Of a stretch of DNA of 64,000 nucleotides, positions 1 to 12,500 are shown piece after piece. The translations under genes were made by a program, and so were the position numbers. A model generated the notes under the pieces. The model made no database searches, was not told where the DNA came from, and worked only from the letters and a program-made list of their open reading frames with translations. The stretch comes from Nelumbo lutea (taxonomy: Eukaryota; Streptophyta; Magnoliopsida; Proteales; Nelumbonaceae): positions 101,765,583 through 101,829,582 of the forward strand of contig JAKGHH010000003.1 of the NCBI GenBank assembly GCA_022828595.1, in the 5' to 3' direction. The stretch's first letter is position 1. Every line of letters begins with the position of its first letter.

Positions 1-784
1 TGGTCTTACACTTAACCTCTCAGCCCTTAATGATCATACACTGTCCGACAAGAGAGGACCTCTCCCTCGACTGCAAGGAACAGTGTTGCACTCTCTACTT
101 ATATGGATCCCGGGAATTAAAACCTTCTTGCAAACATTTTAGAAACCATAATATATATACTTTTATATCTCATATAAAATATACTTTGCAAAACAAATCT
201 CAACGGTTGAAATCGGCTGCCGGCAGTCTTGGTTTCCATCAGTGAGAGTGCATCCCCGTTCATTACCTTTGTCCAACAAAGGGGCTGATCCTGTCACTAT
301 GATCACCCACTCAGTTGAATTCTCAGACTGTCCCAACATACCCAGGTTTTGACTCCTGCTAAGGATCTCACTGAATGGTACATCAAAGACAGCCCAATCT
401 GACACTTAGTGCAGTATCAAAATCGAGTGTAGGGGTCGGGTGTAACTTTCCAGTTTTGCCCATCAATCTCCAAGGTCCAGGGCAATATTGGAAATCTGGT
501 CCAGTTCAAAGATTCAATTAATCCCACACTGTATGTGCCTAGGGTCTCACCTTGGCAGCTGAGACAAGCCACCCCAACCGACTTGGTGGCACTACAGTGT
601 CATCCTTGTCAGGATAGGTCTCCCCAGACCGATCCACTGGCTGTGAACATTCTAAACTAACACGAGTCTCATTAAGTGTCCAGTTTAAGGGTATTACACA
701 GAAACATACCAAGGGAACATGAATCAAATATGCACTTTTATTCATTTACAATAAACTCATAAAGTACATCATTTTGATTGAAGC
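1..784 (-). repeat. Unidentified repeat, possibly a retrotransposon LTR remnant
   Basis: No coding capacity is convincing here; the open frames on both strands are short and have no recognisable domain. Read on the minus strand, the block near 100-120 contains a TATA-like CATATAAGTAGAG followed by a promoter-leader-like stretch, which resembles the U3/R part of a plant LTR in minus orientation. No second copy, PBS or polypurine tract is inside the window, so the assignment is a guess. It lies inside intron 9 of the HASTY gene, since exon 9 ends at 6489 and no later HASTY exon is found to its left. Confidence 0.25.
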
Positions 785-970
785 TAAGGGCATACAAAAC
801 TGTCTAATAGGGAAGGCTTTGCAAAAATAGCAATTGAGAAGTTTAAAAAGAAGAAAAGAGAGGGGAAAAAGAGGGAAGAATGTTTAGAAAAAATAAAGGG
901 GTGGGACGAGGAGGGAAGAGAAGAGGAAGGGTTGGACAAGCTCAAGTAATTTGGGGGGAGGGGGAGGAAG

Positions 971-1440
971 ATGAGGATTCTTAGCTGGAATGTAAGAGGG
1001 TTGAGGGATGGAAGGAGGGGGATAGTAAGGAACTTGCTTCGAAGCTTTAAATCAGAGGTGGTTTTACTCCAAGAAGCAAAATTGGAAAACTTTGATATGA
1101 AATTGAAAAATGAAATATGGAGGGAAGAGAGAGGAGAGTGGGTAGAGCTTAAAGCTTCGGGCTTGTCAGGGGGAGCTGTAATCATATGGAATTCAGGGGT
1201 CTTTAAAAAGGTTGGGGAGGATGTTGGAGTGTTCTCAGTCTCAGTATGCTTACAAGAAGTAAATGGAGACTGGAGATGGGGTTTAACAAATGTGTGGGCC
1301 AAATGAGGAGGGGGAGAGAAAAGAGGGATGGGCCCTGGTGTGTGGGTGGGGACTTCAACATAGTAAGGAGAAGGAATGAAATGAAGGGGGGGAAGGGAGA
1401 GAAGAACTTCTATAGGTATGAGGAGGTTTGAAGAATTTAT
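971..1440 (+). pseudogene. LINE ORF2 endonuclease domain (broken)
   Basis: Translation from 971 opens with MRILSWNVRGL, the standard start of plant L1 ORF2 and of the apurinic endonuclease/exonuclease/phosphatase fold. A conserved Q-E pair (VVLLQEAKL) follows about 35 residues later. After a frame change near 1300 the GGDFNIV motif, part of the endonuclease active site, appears at about 1348-1371. The domain nicks target DNA to prime reverse transcription. A stop at 1303 and loss of frame after 1430 make it non-functional. Confidence 0.8.
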
Positions 1441-1899
1441 AACCAATAATGAGCTGATTGATCCACTATTGGTCGGAGGGAAGTTTACATGGTTGAATGA
1501 CCAAATTCCAGCCATTCTCAGAAGCTGGACATAATCTTATTCTCTGAAGATTGGACGGGCAGGTTATGTGGGAGAAGCGGTTCAGGAACCATTAACCATT
1601 CAATTAGCAGATCATACACCAATCCTGTTGAGAAAATTTGTGGCTGTTACAGAATTCAAACCTTTCAGGTTCAACAATGGATGGCTTCTTCAATCAAACT
1701 TTGTAGAATGGGTAGAAAACAAGTGCATGGGTCAGCAGATATAAAAGTATTTTAAAAAATGCAAGTAATTAAGCAAGAATTAAGGGAGAGGAGGAAGGAA
1801 GCATTTGGAGGGGAGGATGACAGGAAAAAAAAGAGATCTTGGAAAAGCTGGCCAGATTAAAAAGCATGAGAGGAAGGAGATCTTAGAAGAGAGTCAGAG

Positions 1900-3078
1900 A
1901 CTCAAAATGATATGGTTGTATTGCAATCCAATCTAGGGAATTTAATGTTGAAGGAGGAAGTTAGGTGGAGACAAAAATCTAGGGTCATATGGTTGAAAGA
2001 GGGAGATAAGAATTCTTCTTTCTTCCATGCTTTTGCAAATGGGAGAAGGAGAAATTTGATTACGAGGATCCAAGTGGAGAAGGAGGTGTTCGACACATGG
2101 GGAGACATCCAAGATAAAGCGGTTTCATATTATAAGAACTTGTACACAGGGAGAGGGTGGAGTTGGGTATCCTTGGGAGAATTGGAAACAAAGGGACTAA
2201 GAAGTAGTGCGGCAGGTTGGCTATAAAGGGATCTTGAAGTTGGAGATTTGGAGGCTCTAAAAAAAATCAATGGAGACAGCACCAGGGCCAGATGGCTTAA
2301 ATTTTAACTTCATTAAAAGCTGCTGGTATTTTTTACAAGAGGATTTTATGCAGATGTTCAAGGGTTCTGGAAATCCAAAAATCTAGATAGGAGGGTGAAT
2401 GCGACTTTCGTTTCTTTAATACAGAACAAAAGCGATGCAGTGAACAAAACAGAATTCAGACCAATTAGTTTCCTAAGTAGGCCTTACAAACTATTGGCAA
2501 AAGTACTGGCAGGAAGGCTGAGAAAAGTGATTCAAGAGGTGATAGGGGAGACTCAGATGGCCATTGTAGAAGGTAGACAGATTCTGGACTGGGTGTTGGT
2601 TGCTAGTGAATGTATAAATTCAAGGTTAAGAAGTGGAATAGCAGATTTGGTTTGTAAGCTAGACATAGAAAAGGCTTATGACCATGTTGAATGGGGATTC
2701 TTGGAGGAATGCAAAGGTTGATGGGGTTTGGGGAGGTTTGGAGGGGTTGGATATATGGGTGCATTTCTTCAGCCTCCTTCTCACTGCTAATTAATGATGT
2801 GTCATCAGAATTTTTTCAAGCCTCTAGAGGATTGAGGCAAGGGGTTCAACTCTCCCCTTTCCCGTTTGTCATGGTCATGGAGGCACTAACTTGATCATGA
2901 AGAAAGGAGTGTAAAGGGGATGGTTATAAGGATTCAAGGTTGGAAATGAAGACCTGAGTATCACTCACCTACAATATGCTGATGATACCCTAACATTCCT
3001 AAACGCTTCAGCAAACCAAGTCCTGAACCTAAGAGTTATTTTAGCCAATTTTGAGATGTTGATTGGCATAAAGGTGAA
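1900..3078 (+). pseudogene. LINE ORF2 reverse transcriptase, N-terminal part (broken)
   Basis: Three frames carry consecutive pieces of an L1 reverse transcriptase. About 1912-2226 has the pre-RT segment with SRVIWLKEGDKNSSFFH. About 2395-2721 has the FRPISFLSRPYKLLAKVLAGR block and the LDIEKAYDHVEW catalytic motif. About 2691-2894 has LRQGVQLSPFPF. The catalytic YADD box is in LQYADDTLTFLNA near 2970. The reading is cut at IGIKVN (3078) by the inserted LINE and resumes at about 4403. Confidence 0.85.
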
Positions 3079-4402
3079 CTTTTTTTTTGATAAATGAGTG
3101 ATATTTTATTCAAAGGAAACAATATGATGTTACAATACAGACTGCCCAAGGAGAGGCACGAGCTGGTACCTATCCTCAACAACAACAATGTACTACATCA
3201 GACTAGGAAATGAAAGTTTACAGAGCTGCCCAGAATATCCGCTATGGTATTTGCTGTTCTACCCACCCACTGAGAATTAACAGTCATGTTCCTTGAAAAC
3301 CAATTAACTTTCCTCATAATGTCCCTGTAGCACCAAATAACTGAATGGATTTTTTAACCAACCCACAACAACTTTGGAATCTCCTTCAATAAGCAAATTC
3401 TGAACTCCTAACTGATCTGCAATCTGAATACCTTGTACCGCCACTAGAAGCTCAGCTCTAATAGAGTCTCCTATACCCACGGAGCCTGAGAATAAAGCTA
3501 AGATATTGTTGTCTTTATCTCACAGCACCCCTCCTATCCCAGGACCAGGGTTTCCTTGGCTGTTACCATCAAAATTCAGCTTTGTCCAGCCTTCAAAAGG
3601 AGGCACGCACCCACACAGCCGGTACCATGTTCTTCCTAGTACTGCTACTAACCACAACTATCCAATTCCTCCAAATGTCATCAAAGGAGTATATTTTAAA
3701 GGAATCCAATGATCTCAGCCAATGGATTGCCCTGGTCAAAATGTAATCCTTTACAGTCTGAATATTTCTCTCCTTCTCTTGGAAAATCCTCGCATTTCTT
3801 TCTTCCCAAATTGTCCACAAAGCAGCAGCTCTAATGCACCTCCACATTGTTTTACCATTTTTTGTGGGCCACACACAGAAGGGTGGGTCAAAGAGCTGAT
3901 CTACAGTTGTAGTCAAATTCCACTTGCACCCAAAATCAAGGCAAAGATCCAACCCCAAATAGCATCAGAAAAAGAACAGGTTAAAAGTAAGTGAGAGCAA
4001 TCCTCACCATTAGCCCAGCAAAGTATACACCAGTTAGGAGACAAACACATGGAAGGCCTTCTCTTCTGCAATAAATCTGAAGTGTTGATTTTCCTATAGA
4101 ACACCTCCCTGCAAAAAATAATAATTTTAGGAGGTACAGGTCTAGACCAGATCTCCTTAGCTGGAAAACCCAACTGTCCCGAGGAAGAGCAAAGGGACTT
4201 AAAGAAGGAGGCACATGTGAAGTAACCTTTTGGATTAGGGGACCAAAGTCTCACATCAGATCTGAGAGGGTCCAAAAAAACGCTTTCAAGTAGTGACAAA
4301 AGGTCTGAAACACAAGAGAGTTCATGATCCCTCAAGCCCCTACGAAACCCAAAGTCCCAATTCAGAGAGGAAGGAGAAACAGATGTTGGAAGAAAGTGCG
4401 AA
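3079..4402 (-). mobile_element. Nested LINE inserted in minus orientation into the outer LINE
   Basis: On the minus strand this segment ends in an A tract (the T run at about 3079-3088) and is 5'-truncated at about 4390. It encodes only the 3' part of a LINE ORF2: a zf-RVT-type cysteine region and C-terminal segment (about 4390-3593), then an RNase H-like segment (about 3600-3290, with FDGNSQGNPGPGIGG and RAELLVAVQGI). The host LINE reads IGIKVN before and LEKSFLIGIG after it, so it sits inside the RT thumb region. Flanks AAAGGTGAAC (left) and AAAGTGCGAAC (right, to 4402) look like an imperfect target duplication. Confidence 0.8.
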
Positions 4403-5960
4403 CTTAGAGAAGAGCTTTTTGATAGGAATTGGGGACATAAGAGTTGAGGTAGTGAGACAGTATACAGAGGTGTCGGAATATAAGGTAGGGGAGCTGCCTT
4501 TCATTTATCTTGGGTTACCAATGGGAGCAAGGGCATCATCAAGTAGTATATGGAAACCTTTATTAGAAAGGGTGGAGAGGAGGCTAGACAGATGGAAAGC
4601 CAAGTACCTTTCTATGGGTGGGACCATGGGAGAATCACACTCATCAAGAGTGTTCTCTCAAGCCTACCAACATATTACCTTTCCCTCTTGAAAGTTCCCA
4701 AAGAAGTGGCTGCAAAGGTGGAAAAAATTCAGTGGGACTTTCTATGGGAAAGGGTGGGGGACCAAAAAATTCCACCTGGTTAAATGGGAGAAGGTTTGTA
4801 GAGCAAAGGAGGGGGGAGGCATAGGGCTGAGAAGGGTAAAGTTATTTAATAAAGCTCTGTTAGGGAAACGGCTGTGGAGGTTTGGGCAAGAGGGAGAAAG
4901 GGAGGCATTATGGAGAAGGGTGGTGGTAGGGTAATATGGAGTGGTAGGGTTCGGGTGGGAATCCAGGGAGGTAAGAAGTTCCTATGGGGTGAGTGTATGG
5001 AAGGGAATCATGAGCTTCAATCAAAATTTCAGAAGTTTAGTTAAGTTTAAAGTAGGGGAAGGCTTTAGGTTAAGGTTTTGGGAAGATGAGTGGTTGGAGG
5101 TGGGAAAATTATGAGAGGTATGTCCTAGACTTTATAAATTGACAGATCAGCAAGTGCCTATTGAACAGTGTTATGAGTGGAGGGGAGAGCAAGTGGTCTG
5201 GAATCCAAAGTTTAGAAGACCTTTATTGGACCAAGAAGTGGAAGAATACATTCAGCTATTGGATAAATTGGAAGAGGCTAGCATTTCCAGAGATACAACA
5301 GATGGTTTATGGTGGAAAGATTGCACAGAAAGACGACTTTCAGTTAAATCCTTTTACAAGGCTCTTCTCAGAGATGGTAGGGATTCAAATCAGATAAAAG
5401 GTCTGTGGGGCAATCCTGTACCCCCAAGGGCAGAGGCCTTCGCCTGGCTGGTGGCACATAATAGTATCTTAACTTGTGATCATCTGAAATCCAGAAGCTT
5501 GCAGCATGCAAGTTGTTGCTATATGTGCAGCCAAGCGGAGGAAACAGTTCTCCACTGATTCTTCTCATGCAATGTGGCAAGTTTTATGTGGAAGTTTTTC
5601 TCTCATCTGTTTGGAGTGGCTGCTTTTCATCCCGCGACATCAGCAGAGCCTTTTTCCTCATGGCCTAAAATCAGAGGAAGCAAGAAAGCCAAAATCTTGT
5701 GGAAATGTATCCCATTTGCAGTATGCTGGGCCATTTGGAAAGAAAGGAACATAAGGGTATTTGAGGACTAGTCAAAAAATAAAAATCTGATAGCAGGAGT
5801 GGGCAATGTGACTTCAGCCTGGGTGCACAAGGCAGATCTGTTAGAGAACTTCTGGAACACTTTGGAATTGAATCCATGTAACTTTGATTCCTTTCAATGT
5901 AATTCTGTTAAGGATATGGTTTGTCATCTAGACAACCAGCATTTTGAGACGTACTGCATT
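4403..5960 (+). pseudogene. LINE ORF2, RT end, zf-RVT region and C-terminus (broken)
   Basis: The outer LINE resumes with PFIYLGLPMGARASS, a block conserved after the YADD box in plant L1 elements. [19 protein letters not shown] and the [21 protein letters not shown] block follow in changing frames. From about 5139 one frame runs through LWWKDCTERRLSVKSFYKALL to CCYMCSQAEETVLH, the cysteine/histidine zf-RVT region. The C-terminal ILWKCIPFAVCWAIWKERN block is at about 5695-5755. Several frameshifts and stops are present. Confidence 0.8.
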
Positions 5961-6014
5961 TTTTTCAATTTAATGAATTTCCTTTTTATTCTTCAAAAAA
6001 AAGGCTATTGACCA

Positions 6015-6130
6015 ATGTTGATCCCAGCTATCGGGGGTAGGGGTAGATTGGATACAGACCTAACTGTTGCTTTATTTTGGCACAGAGTGGCAACTCTTAG
6101 ACTAGAACCCACATTCTCATGCTTGTCAGC
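6015..6130 (-). mobile_element. Au-like SINE remnant
   Basis: Read on the minus strand, this short block has a polymerase III B-box-like GGTTCTAGTCT, then AGTTGCCACTCTGTG and a segment ending TCTACCCCTACCCC. That is the layout of plant Au SINEs (B box, a middle block ending in TCTCTGCG-like sequence, then a pyrimidine-rich 3' part). It abuts the 3' end of the outer LINE. The A box and tail are not clear, so it is a degraded copy. Confidence 0.5.
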
Positions 6131-6381
6131 CCAAGGTTTTAACTTTTAATAAATTGCTTAATTAATAATAATAGACCTCGAAAATTCCTTCTTCAAGCAT
6201 GAGACTGACACAGCTCATGCAACTTTATAAAATATCTTAAAGTCCTCAATAAATACAGAGAAAAACAGGGATTATCCTAAAATTATTATGATTGCATAAC
6301 CCTGGACCACCTTGATGACTGTGATTTCATCAAAATTAGCTTATCATCATAATTGGGGTCACAGAACCCGTGCACTAAATA

Positions 6382-6505
6382 GTGCAGATTTCTTGAGATA
6401 CCAATGTTAATTTGATAGGAAAGTACTCTTGAAGACAAAGATGGTGCAGATTTCTAGAGATAACAATGTTAATTTGATAAGAAAGTACCTCTTGAAGATA
6501 AAGAG
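6382..6505 (-). repeat. 62-bp tandem duplication across the HASTY exon 9 donor site
   Basis: Two copies, 6382-6443 and 6444-6505, are nearly identical and both start with GTGCAGATTTCT. The right copy contains the end of HASTY exon 9 and its GT donor (exon end 6489). The left copy holds a second version of the same exon-end/donor sequence with small changes, so two near-identical candidate donors lie about 62 bp apart. Confidence 0.85.
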
Positions 6506-9500
6506 GAAGAATGGTGCTATCTGAGGCAATGCATTGCAAGTTTGAAGAACCCAAAGAGACCATACTCTCACATATATATTCAGCAAATTCAAATTCACTG
6601 TCATCCATGACACCAGCACTTGAATTACTTCTGCATAAGAAGTCTCTAGATATATTCATCAAGATCTGAAAGATATTACTCATTGCAGAATCAAATTCAG
6701 AAGCAGAAGCATCAACAGGCCTCTTCCTGCAAGTCACATCAGCACAAGCCAAAAAGGAACAGTGAGAGAATTCTTCACACAACCAGTTCAATAACCATTT
6801 GCATTAGAAAGAACAAAGAAGTTTCCACAAGATGTCACGTTAAATACCTTGGGGAGACAAGTTTGAAGAATTCACAAGCATGGAGACGGAAATCAGGAGA
6901 AGAAAGTAAGTACCCACATCTGTTTAAGAAAAAGCAAGGAAACCCATTCCATGAAAAAAAAAATCAAGACCAAACTTGGTGTTTAAAATATTTGCAGAAA
7001 GAAGACAAAAATCATATCGAACCACTAAAAAAGACAAAAATAATACCCATGAACTAGGCCATATTTTGCAAGATCAGGTAAAGGGGCCCACTCAGCATAT
7101 GCATTAATAGCATTCAAAATAGCTGTTACTGTGGCTGCATGCTGTTTTGCAAGGTCCAATTGTTGTCTGCCTGCCTCACTCAAAGCAGCCCCAAAGTGCC
7201 TCTCAAGCAACTGTATTACAAATTAGGACATCTTCATGATGCTGGAACATATTAATGGGCTGGAAAATAACAAATTAAAGAATACCACTTACAGTGTACA
7301 ATAAAGGCAAGATGTCAGGCAACGATTGAGTAAGCCCACGTAATAATAGCCTGCGTCGATCACCTGTATAATGCATATAGTAGTAGTTTAAAGGTCATAG
7401 TTCAACAGACAAGGAAAAGACTTATCATAATGGCAAAGTAACATGCACCATGTCCTGTTATATACCTTCTAAATCTTCATTATGAACTGTAATATCTTCA
7501 GGAAGCCACCTAAGCATCATGGAAACCAACTCAGCCTACAAAAAAGGAAAATTGTGTTAACTACCTCACAAAAATTTTATGGTCATAATGTAACAAAACA
7601 AGCCAACAATAGCAAACAGAATAAGATGAAATTTACTTGTATAGGACCATTGTTCGATAGAGAAACTAGAGATGGAAGGAGTTCTTGCCACAGGCTTAGC
7701 CCTTCTCTCCTAACTATCTGTCATAGAGACAAAAGAATTGAGTGCAACAATAGGAAGAGTTCTTTCTTCTTTTTTGGGGGCCAGGAAGGTGTTGTCCATT
7801 GAAAGTTGAAGAAAACCCAAATCTGGCAAGGTAAAAAAGACAAACCTCGGCCACAAGTGCAGCTGTTTGACTTTTCAAAGCCCATTCTTCACAAGGATTT
7901 GCCATCTCAGAAATCAAATCTACAGAAACATTGGCAAAGTTTCTTCTTTCCATGGAATTCAATTCTTCCCATCTTAACCGAACCAAATGCTGCAAAAACA
8001 AAAAAAAATTAAAAATTAAAAATGATGGTCAGGCCATACAAATACCACTGACTTCAGATAAGTGTATCATATGCAATCCACCCTGCCCGAGAACCGAGAT
8101 AGTTGCGACCAATGTTGCTTTATGACTTTTTCATCAATTTTTAATAGAAAAAGCTTGTTAGAGAAACAAGCAATGGATTTTGAGCAGAAAGTACTTGTTA
8201 ACATGGTTTTCGAAACGTCGTTGACCCGAACGGTCGGACTGTTCGGCCCGGGAACCACCCAGGCAACCGGTTCCATTTTACCCCAAACCTCGTCTTTGGC
8301 CAAAAACCATTGAAAAAGTCAACAAGCCATTGACCCAGGTGATCGAACCGTCAACCCGTTCAACTGTTTTGGCCGTTTTATATTTTTTATTTTTTTGTCA
8401 AAACAGTTCGTCCATTCGAACCAGACGATCGGACCGTCAACCCAGGAAACCGGTGGCCAAAAAGGTTCCGTTTCCAGGTTGTTTTTTAAAACCATGCTTG
8501 TTAGGGAACTATTAAATGAGAAATACTCTGTCGGACTAAAGGAAGATTCTTCAGTCGCATATGTTTATTCAAGTTGATACATGGTTTGGCACAGTAGGTC
8601 GAGATATACTGAAGCTAGATATTTTCCTGATGATTAGAGATTCTTTAGAGTTTAGATAGAAACAAGCATATATATGAATTACTCAACACAGACAGCATGG
8701 AAAAAGGAAAAGAAATCAATACAACCATGTCAAAACATTGAATGATTCCATCTAGAAGAGGTGTATCACATTTATCACTTGACACTAATATGTCCTCTTT
8801 GCAGTTTACCAAATTGAACTAGTACATAATACTTTCAAATAGGATCTAGTATTGGTATATGGACATGAACCTGCAACATTTTGAAAGCATGCAACCGAAT
8901 CTCAGAAGACCAATCCTTCCTAACCAAAAGGAATGATATGTTTGCCAAAATACGAAGATCTCCTACCTTTATCTGCAAAAGTAAAAGAAAGACAGGTAAT
9001 TGCCAGTAACAGTTTGAATTGAAAAGTAACTTGGTAAGTTGATTATTTATTGTTTTGGCAACTAATTAAAATTAGCAAAGGTCATATAAGAGGATAGTCT
9101 TTATGTCATACTTTCATAATGATAAAAGTTGATCAAATATATGGAGACACAACAGAAGTCCTTGAGAAACTATTAGAAAGTCTTACCATTTAAAGAGGTT
9201 TCTAAGAGAAGAAAGCAAGAAAAATAAAAGAAAATATCAGTAATAAGGCTCAACAAATGTCTCACCAAACCATAAAGTCTCTCAATCTTTTATACAAGCT
9301 TCCACAGAAATTAAGAAAAGAAATATTCAATTTCCCTTAAGAAATCCACACAAAACTCTTTAGAGAGATTTTCTTGATGAAGTCTGCACAACATTACAAA
9401 TTTCATAATTTTAAAGTGTTAAGTATCAATGGCATGATATGAGCTTTTATATAACTACAAAAAGACTTTTTTATCAGCGAATTAACTCCAAAAAGATTTC

Positions 9501-12500
9501 ACGATGAGCATATCCTATAGAAGAAACAAATCATGAGTGCAAGGAAAAAACTCTTAATTTAACCTTAGGATGCCACAGATGCAGCATTTTACAATAAGAG
9601 ACTATATGCCAATATCAAAGATCTCACATATGTAAACTCATACCTAATTAAGCAATAAAGATAACATCTTACATGTCTATTTTATAACCCAAATGTAACT
9701 AAATAACAAAATAAAAGTCACTTTGAAGATAGGCATATAGAAATCCAGGAAAACCATTGAAACACAATATGTTATCATGTAATATGTAAACACTCCTAAA
9801 AAGTATAAGAGCCCTTCAGTCCCCAGAAATATTGATGCTAAATAGGACTCAACAGGGTAAAATTTGCAAAACATGAAATACTCAGAAAGAATTATTATTC
9901 AAATAAATTGACAGAAATTACACTCAACTCTGCAAAATATGAACTTCAACGGCTTGCATTAGATGGAGTAGAGGCATTAGTCAAGGTTCATTTATTTGCT
10001 CACTTTGTGAGTGCAAGTGGATTCTAAGGGAATAAAGTCAATGGCATATGACTTAACATAAGAAAGAGAATAAACTAATATACTAACTTAATGCCTCCAC
10101 AATAAGGCAATAAGATATCAAGATGAGCCACAGAACAAGTCCAACAAGAACCAAGAGCTACACAATCCAAAACTCCAAATCCAGATACACCAATAGCTAA
10201 ACTAACAGTAAAGAAACTGTTAGTGGTGTTAGTGAAGGGGTATTTCAGTCTTTGTACTTGTTGAGAATGCTGATGTGTACTGTTATATTAGTTCGAGTGC
10301 CTCTTACTTAAAGAAGGGCACTCAAGTCTTTTCCAATAAGTTAATAATATAATAACAGGTCTGGCCGAATCAAGGGATTAACTTTTTTCCCTAATTCGAA
10401 CCAGCCTTTCTCTCTTCTCTCTCTTCTCTCTTTTCTTCTTTCCTCTCCTACTTCTTGCTGTCTACTTTACTCTACAGTCAACGAACAAGACAGAATTCTA
10501 TGGCAGGTCAAACTTCAACATGGTATCAGAGCTAGGTTCACCAAATCAGACTTGCTAGAATTCTGCCTTCTGCGCATTTGAATTAGGGTTTCACTTGGGT
10601 TCTCAGTTGTGAGTTGGAGACTGGGAAAAGGGCTGAAAAGGAGTGATCGCCCTCTTCCCTAGGAGGTCTCTATGCCTCCGATTGTGTCGTTGGTGATTGG
10701 TTGCTGTGGTTTCTAAGCCCTAGTTAGGGCTGGTACGTGTGGTGCAGTGGTGTCTCAGCCTTTCGTATGGTTGGCCTTCAGGCGATGAGGTAAAGTTTTT
10801 TTTATATATTTTTTTTTTTGGAATACATGAGAGGTGTAGTACAGTTCGCATGATGGGTTTTCAGATTGCAGTATGCTAGGGTTTATTCTGGTTTGTGTGT
10901 GATTCGAATGGCAATAGTGTCTACTGAATGGTCAAGCTTCCTATAGTTGTGGATTAATGTTGGTGGTGTTACAAGTGTGGTTTTCAGCTTTTGATATCGC
11001 TGAAATCAGTGTGTAGACCTCGGTGAGTAGGGGTTGTGGTGTTGTAGTTTTCAGCATTTAATACTGCCGAAATCAATGTACAGATTTCGGTGAGTAGGGT
11101 TTGTGGTGTTGCAGTTCTCAGCTGTTGAAATCAGTGTGCAGATTTCGGTGAAGTGTCTGTGTGTAGTGTGCAGTGTGTAGTGCTCCTAATTCAGTGCTCA
11201 GAATTAAGGGAGTTCGGCAATGGCAGATAACAGTGATAGTAAACCTAGTGTCATGATATCTACTGACTACCTGAATGTCCAAATGACCTCCATTAAACTG
11301 AATGGATTATGTCCCTTGGGCCAAGTCTGTAGAGGTTTTTCTGAAGGCGAAGAAGAAAGTGAAGCATATAAGAGAGGAGAAACCCCCCGCTAATTCTCAG
11401 GAGTATGAAGACTGGGAACAGGAAGATGCACAGATCATTACATGGTTGTGGAACAGTATGGAACCCAAAATCAGTGTGAACTTCATGTTTCTTGACACAG
11501 CCAAAGAGGTGTGGGATCATGCTAAGAAACTGTATTCAGGTCAGGATAATACCACTAGGGTATATCAACTGTATCAGGAATACTTCAATCTGCAACAGGG
11601 AAATTAGAGCCTTGAGGAGTACTATGCCAGTGTGAGGAATATCCGTAATGAGTTAAATGTCTATCATCCTCTCACTTCAGATGTCAAAGTTCAACAGCAA
11701 CAGCGAGAGCAGCTTGATGTGACACGGTTTCTGGTGGGCTGAAGTCTGAGTATGAACCTGTACGAGCCCAGATACTAGGGGGATCTGCTCTTCCATCTTT
11801 AGAGGAGGTGTTTGCTCGTCTTCGGAGGGCTTCCATTGGATCTATGGACTCTAATGTCTCCGATAAATCAGCATTTGCAGTGTCAAGAGGCCGAGGTGGC
11901 AGAAGTGGGACTCGAGGAACCCAGCCTGGCAGGAGTGGTAGTGGTGGATCTACACATATCCGTGGTGGTGGTCGTACTGGAGGCAGAGATTCAGGGGGAG
12001 CTCGTGGTAGAGGACGTGGCTCGGGTCCACGGAAGTGTACTCACTGTGGTTTGGATGGACATACCATTAACTACTGCTATGACTTGCATGGTCCTCCCTC
12101 GACGTGGGCCAACCATGCCATGACTAGTGACACCAGTTTCAGCTCTACATAGGAGAAACGGTCAGCTGACCCGATGCCTTCTACTCCCTCAGATGATCCA
12201 GGCAAGGAGATGGTGAGTGTTCCTCGGGATGAGTATGAGAGGTTTGTTCAATCCAAGTCGCAACAAAACACAACTTCCTTTGCACACTCAGGTATGGCTT
12301 GTTTGGCATCCACACCCAACCCTTGGATTATTGACTCTGGAGCCTCCGATCACATGACGGGAACTCCAGGTGTGTTTTCATCTCTCACTCATTGCTCAAC
12401 ATCACAATCTATTACCCTTGCTAATGGCTCCACATCACCTATCTGTGGTGTTGGTAATGTTGACCTAGACCCTGTATCCCTATCCTTTGTTTTATATGTA

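Larger units (their letters stand above)
785..6002 (+). mobile_element. Outer LINE (L1-type) retrotransposon, 5'-truncated and decayed
   Basis: A plus-strand non-LTR retrotransposon. The order is L1-like: endonuclease (from about 971), reverse transcriptase (about 1900-3078, resuming after 4403), a zf-RVT-type cysteine region and C-terminus (about 5139-5950), then a short A tract at about 5995-6001. The start is taken where LINE-like purine-rich sequence begins; no ORF1 is seen, so the copy is probably 5'-truncated. It is interrupted at 3079-4402 by another LINE in the opposite orientation. Stops and frameshifts break every domain. I found no convincing target-site duplication. It lies antisense to HASTY, inside intron 9. 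Confidence 0.8.

Noticed and set aside
163..405. 80-codon minus-strand frame as a possible HASTY exon 10
   Set aside because: The expected next HASTY segment (after the Q-E at the end of exon 9) is not found in it, and it has no similarity to exportins that I can see.
784..1515. Long minus-strand open frame (243 codons) rich in Ser, Pro and Phe
   Set aside because: It is the complement of the LINE endonuclease frame; its composition comes from the purine-rich LINE coding strand.
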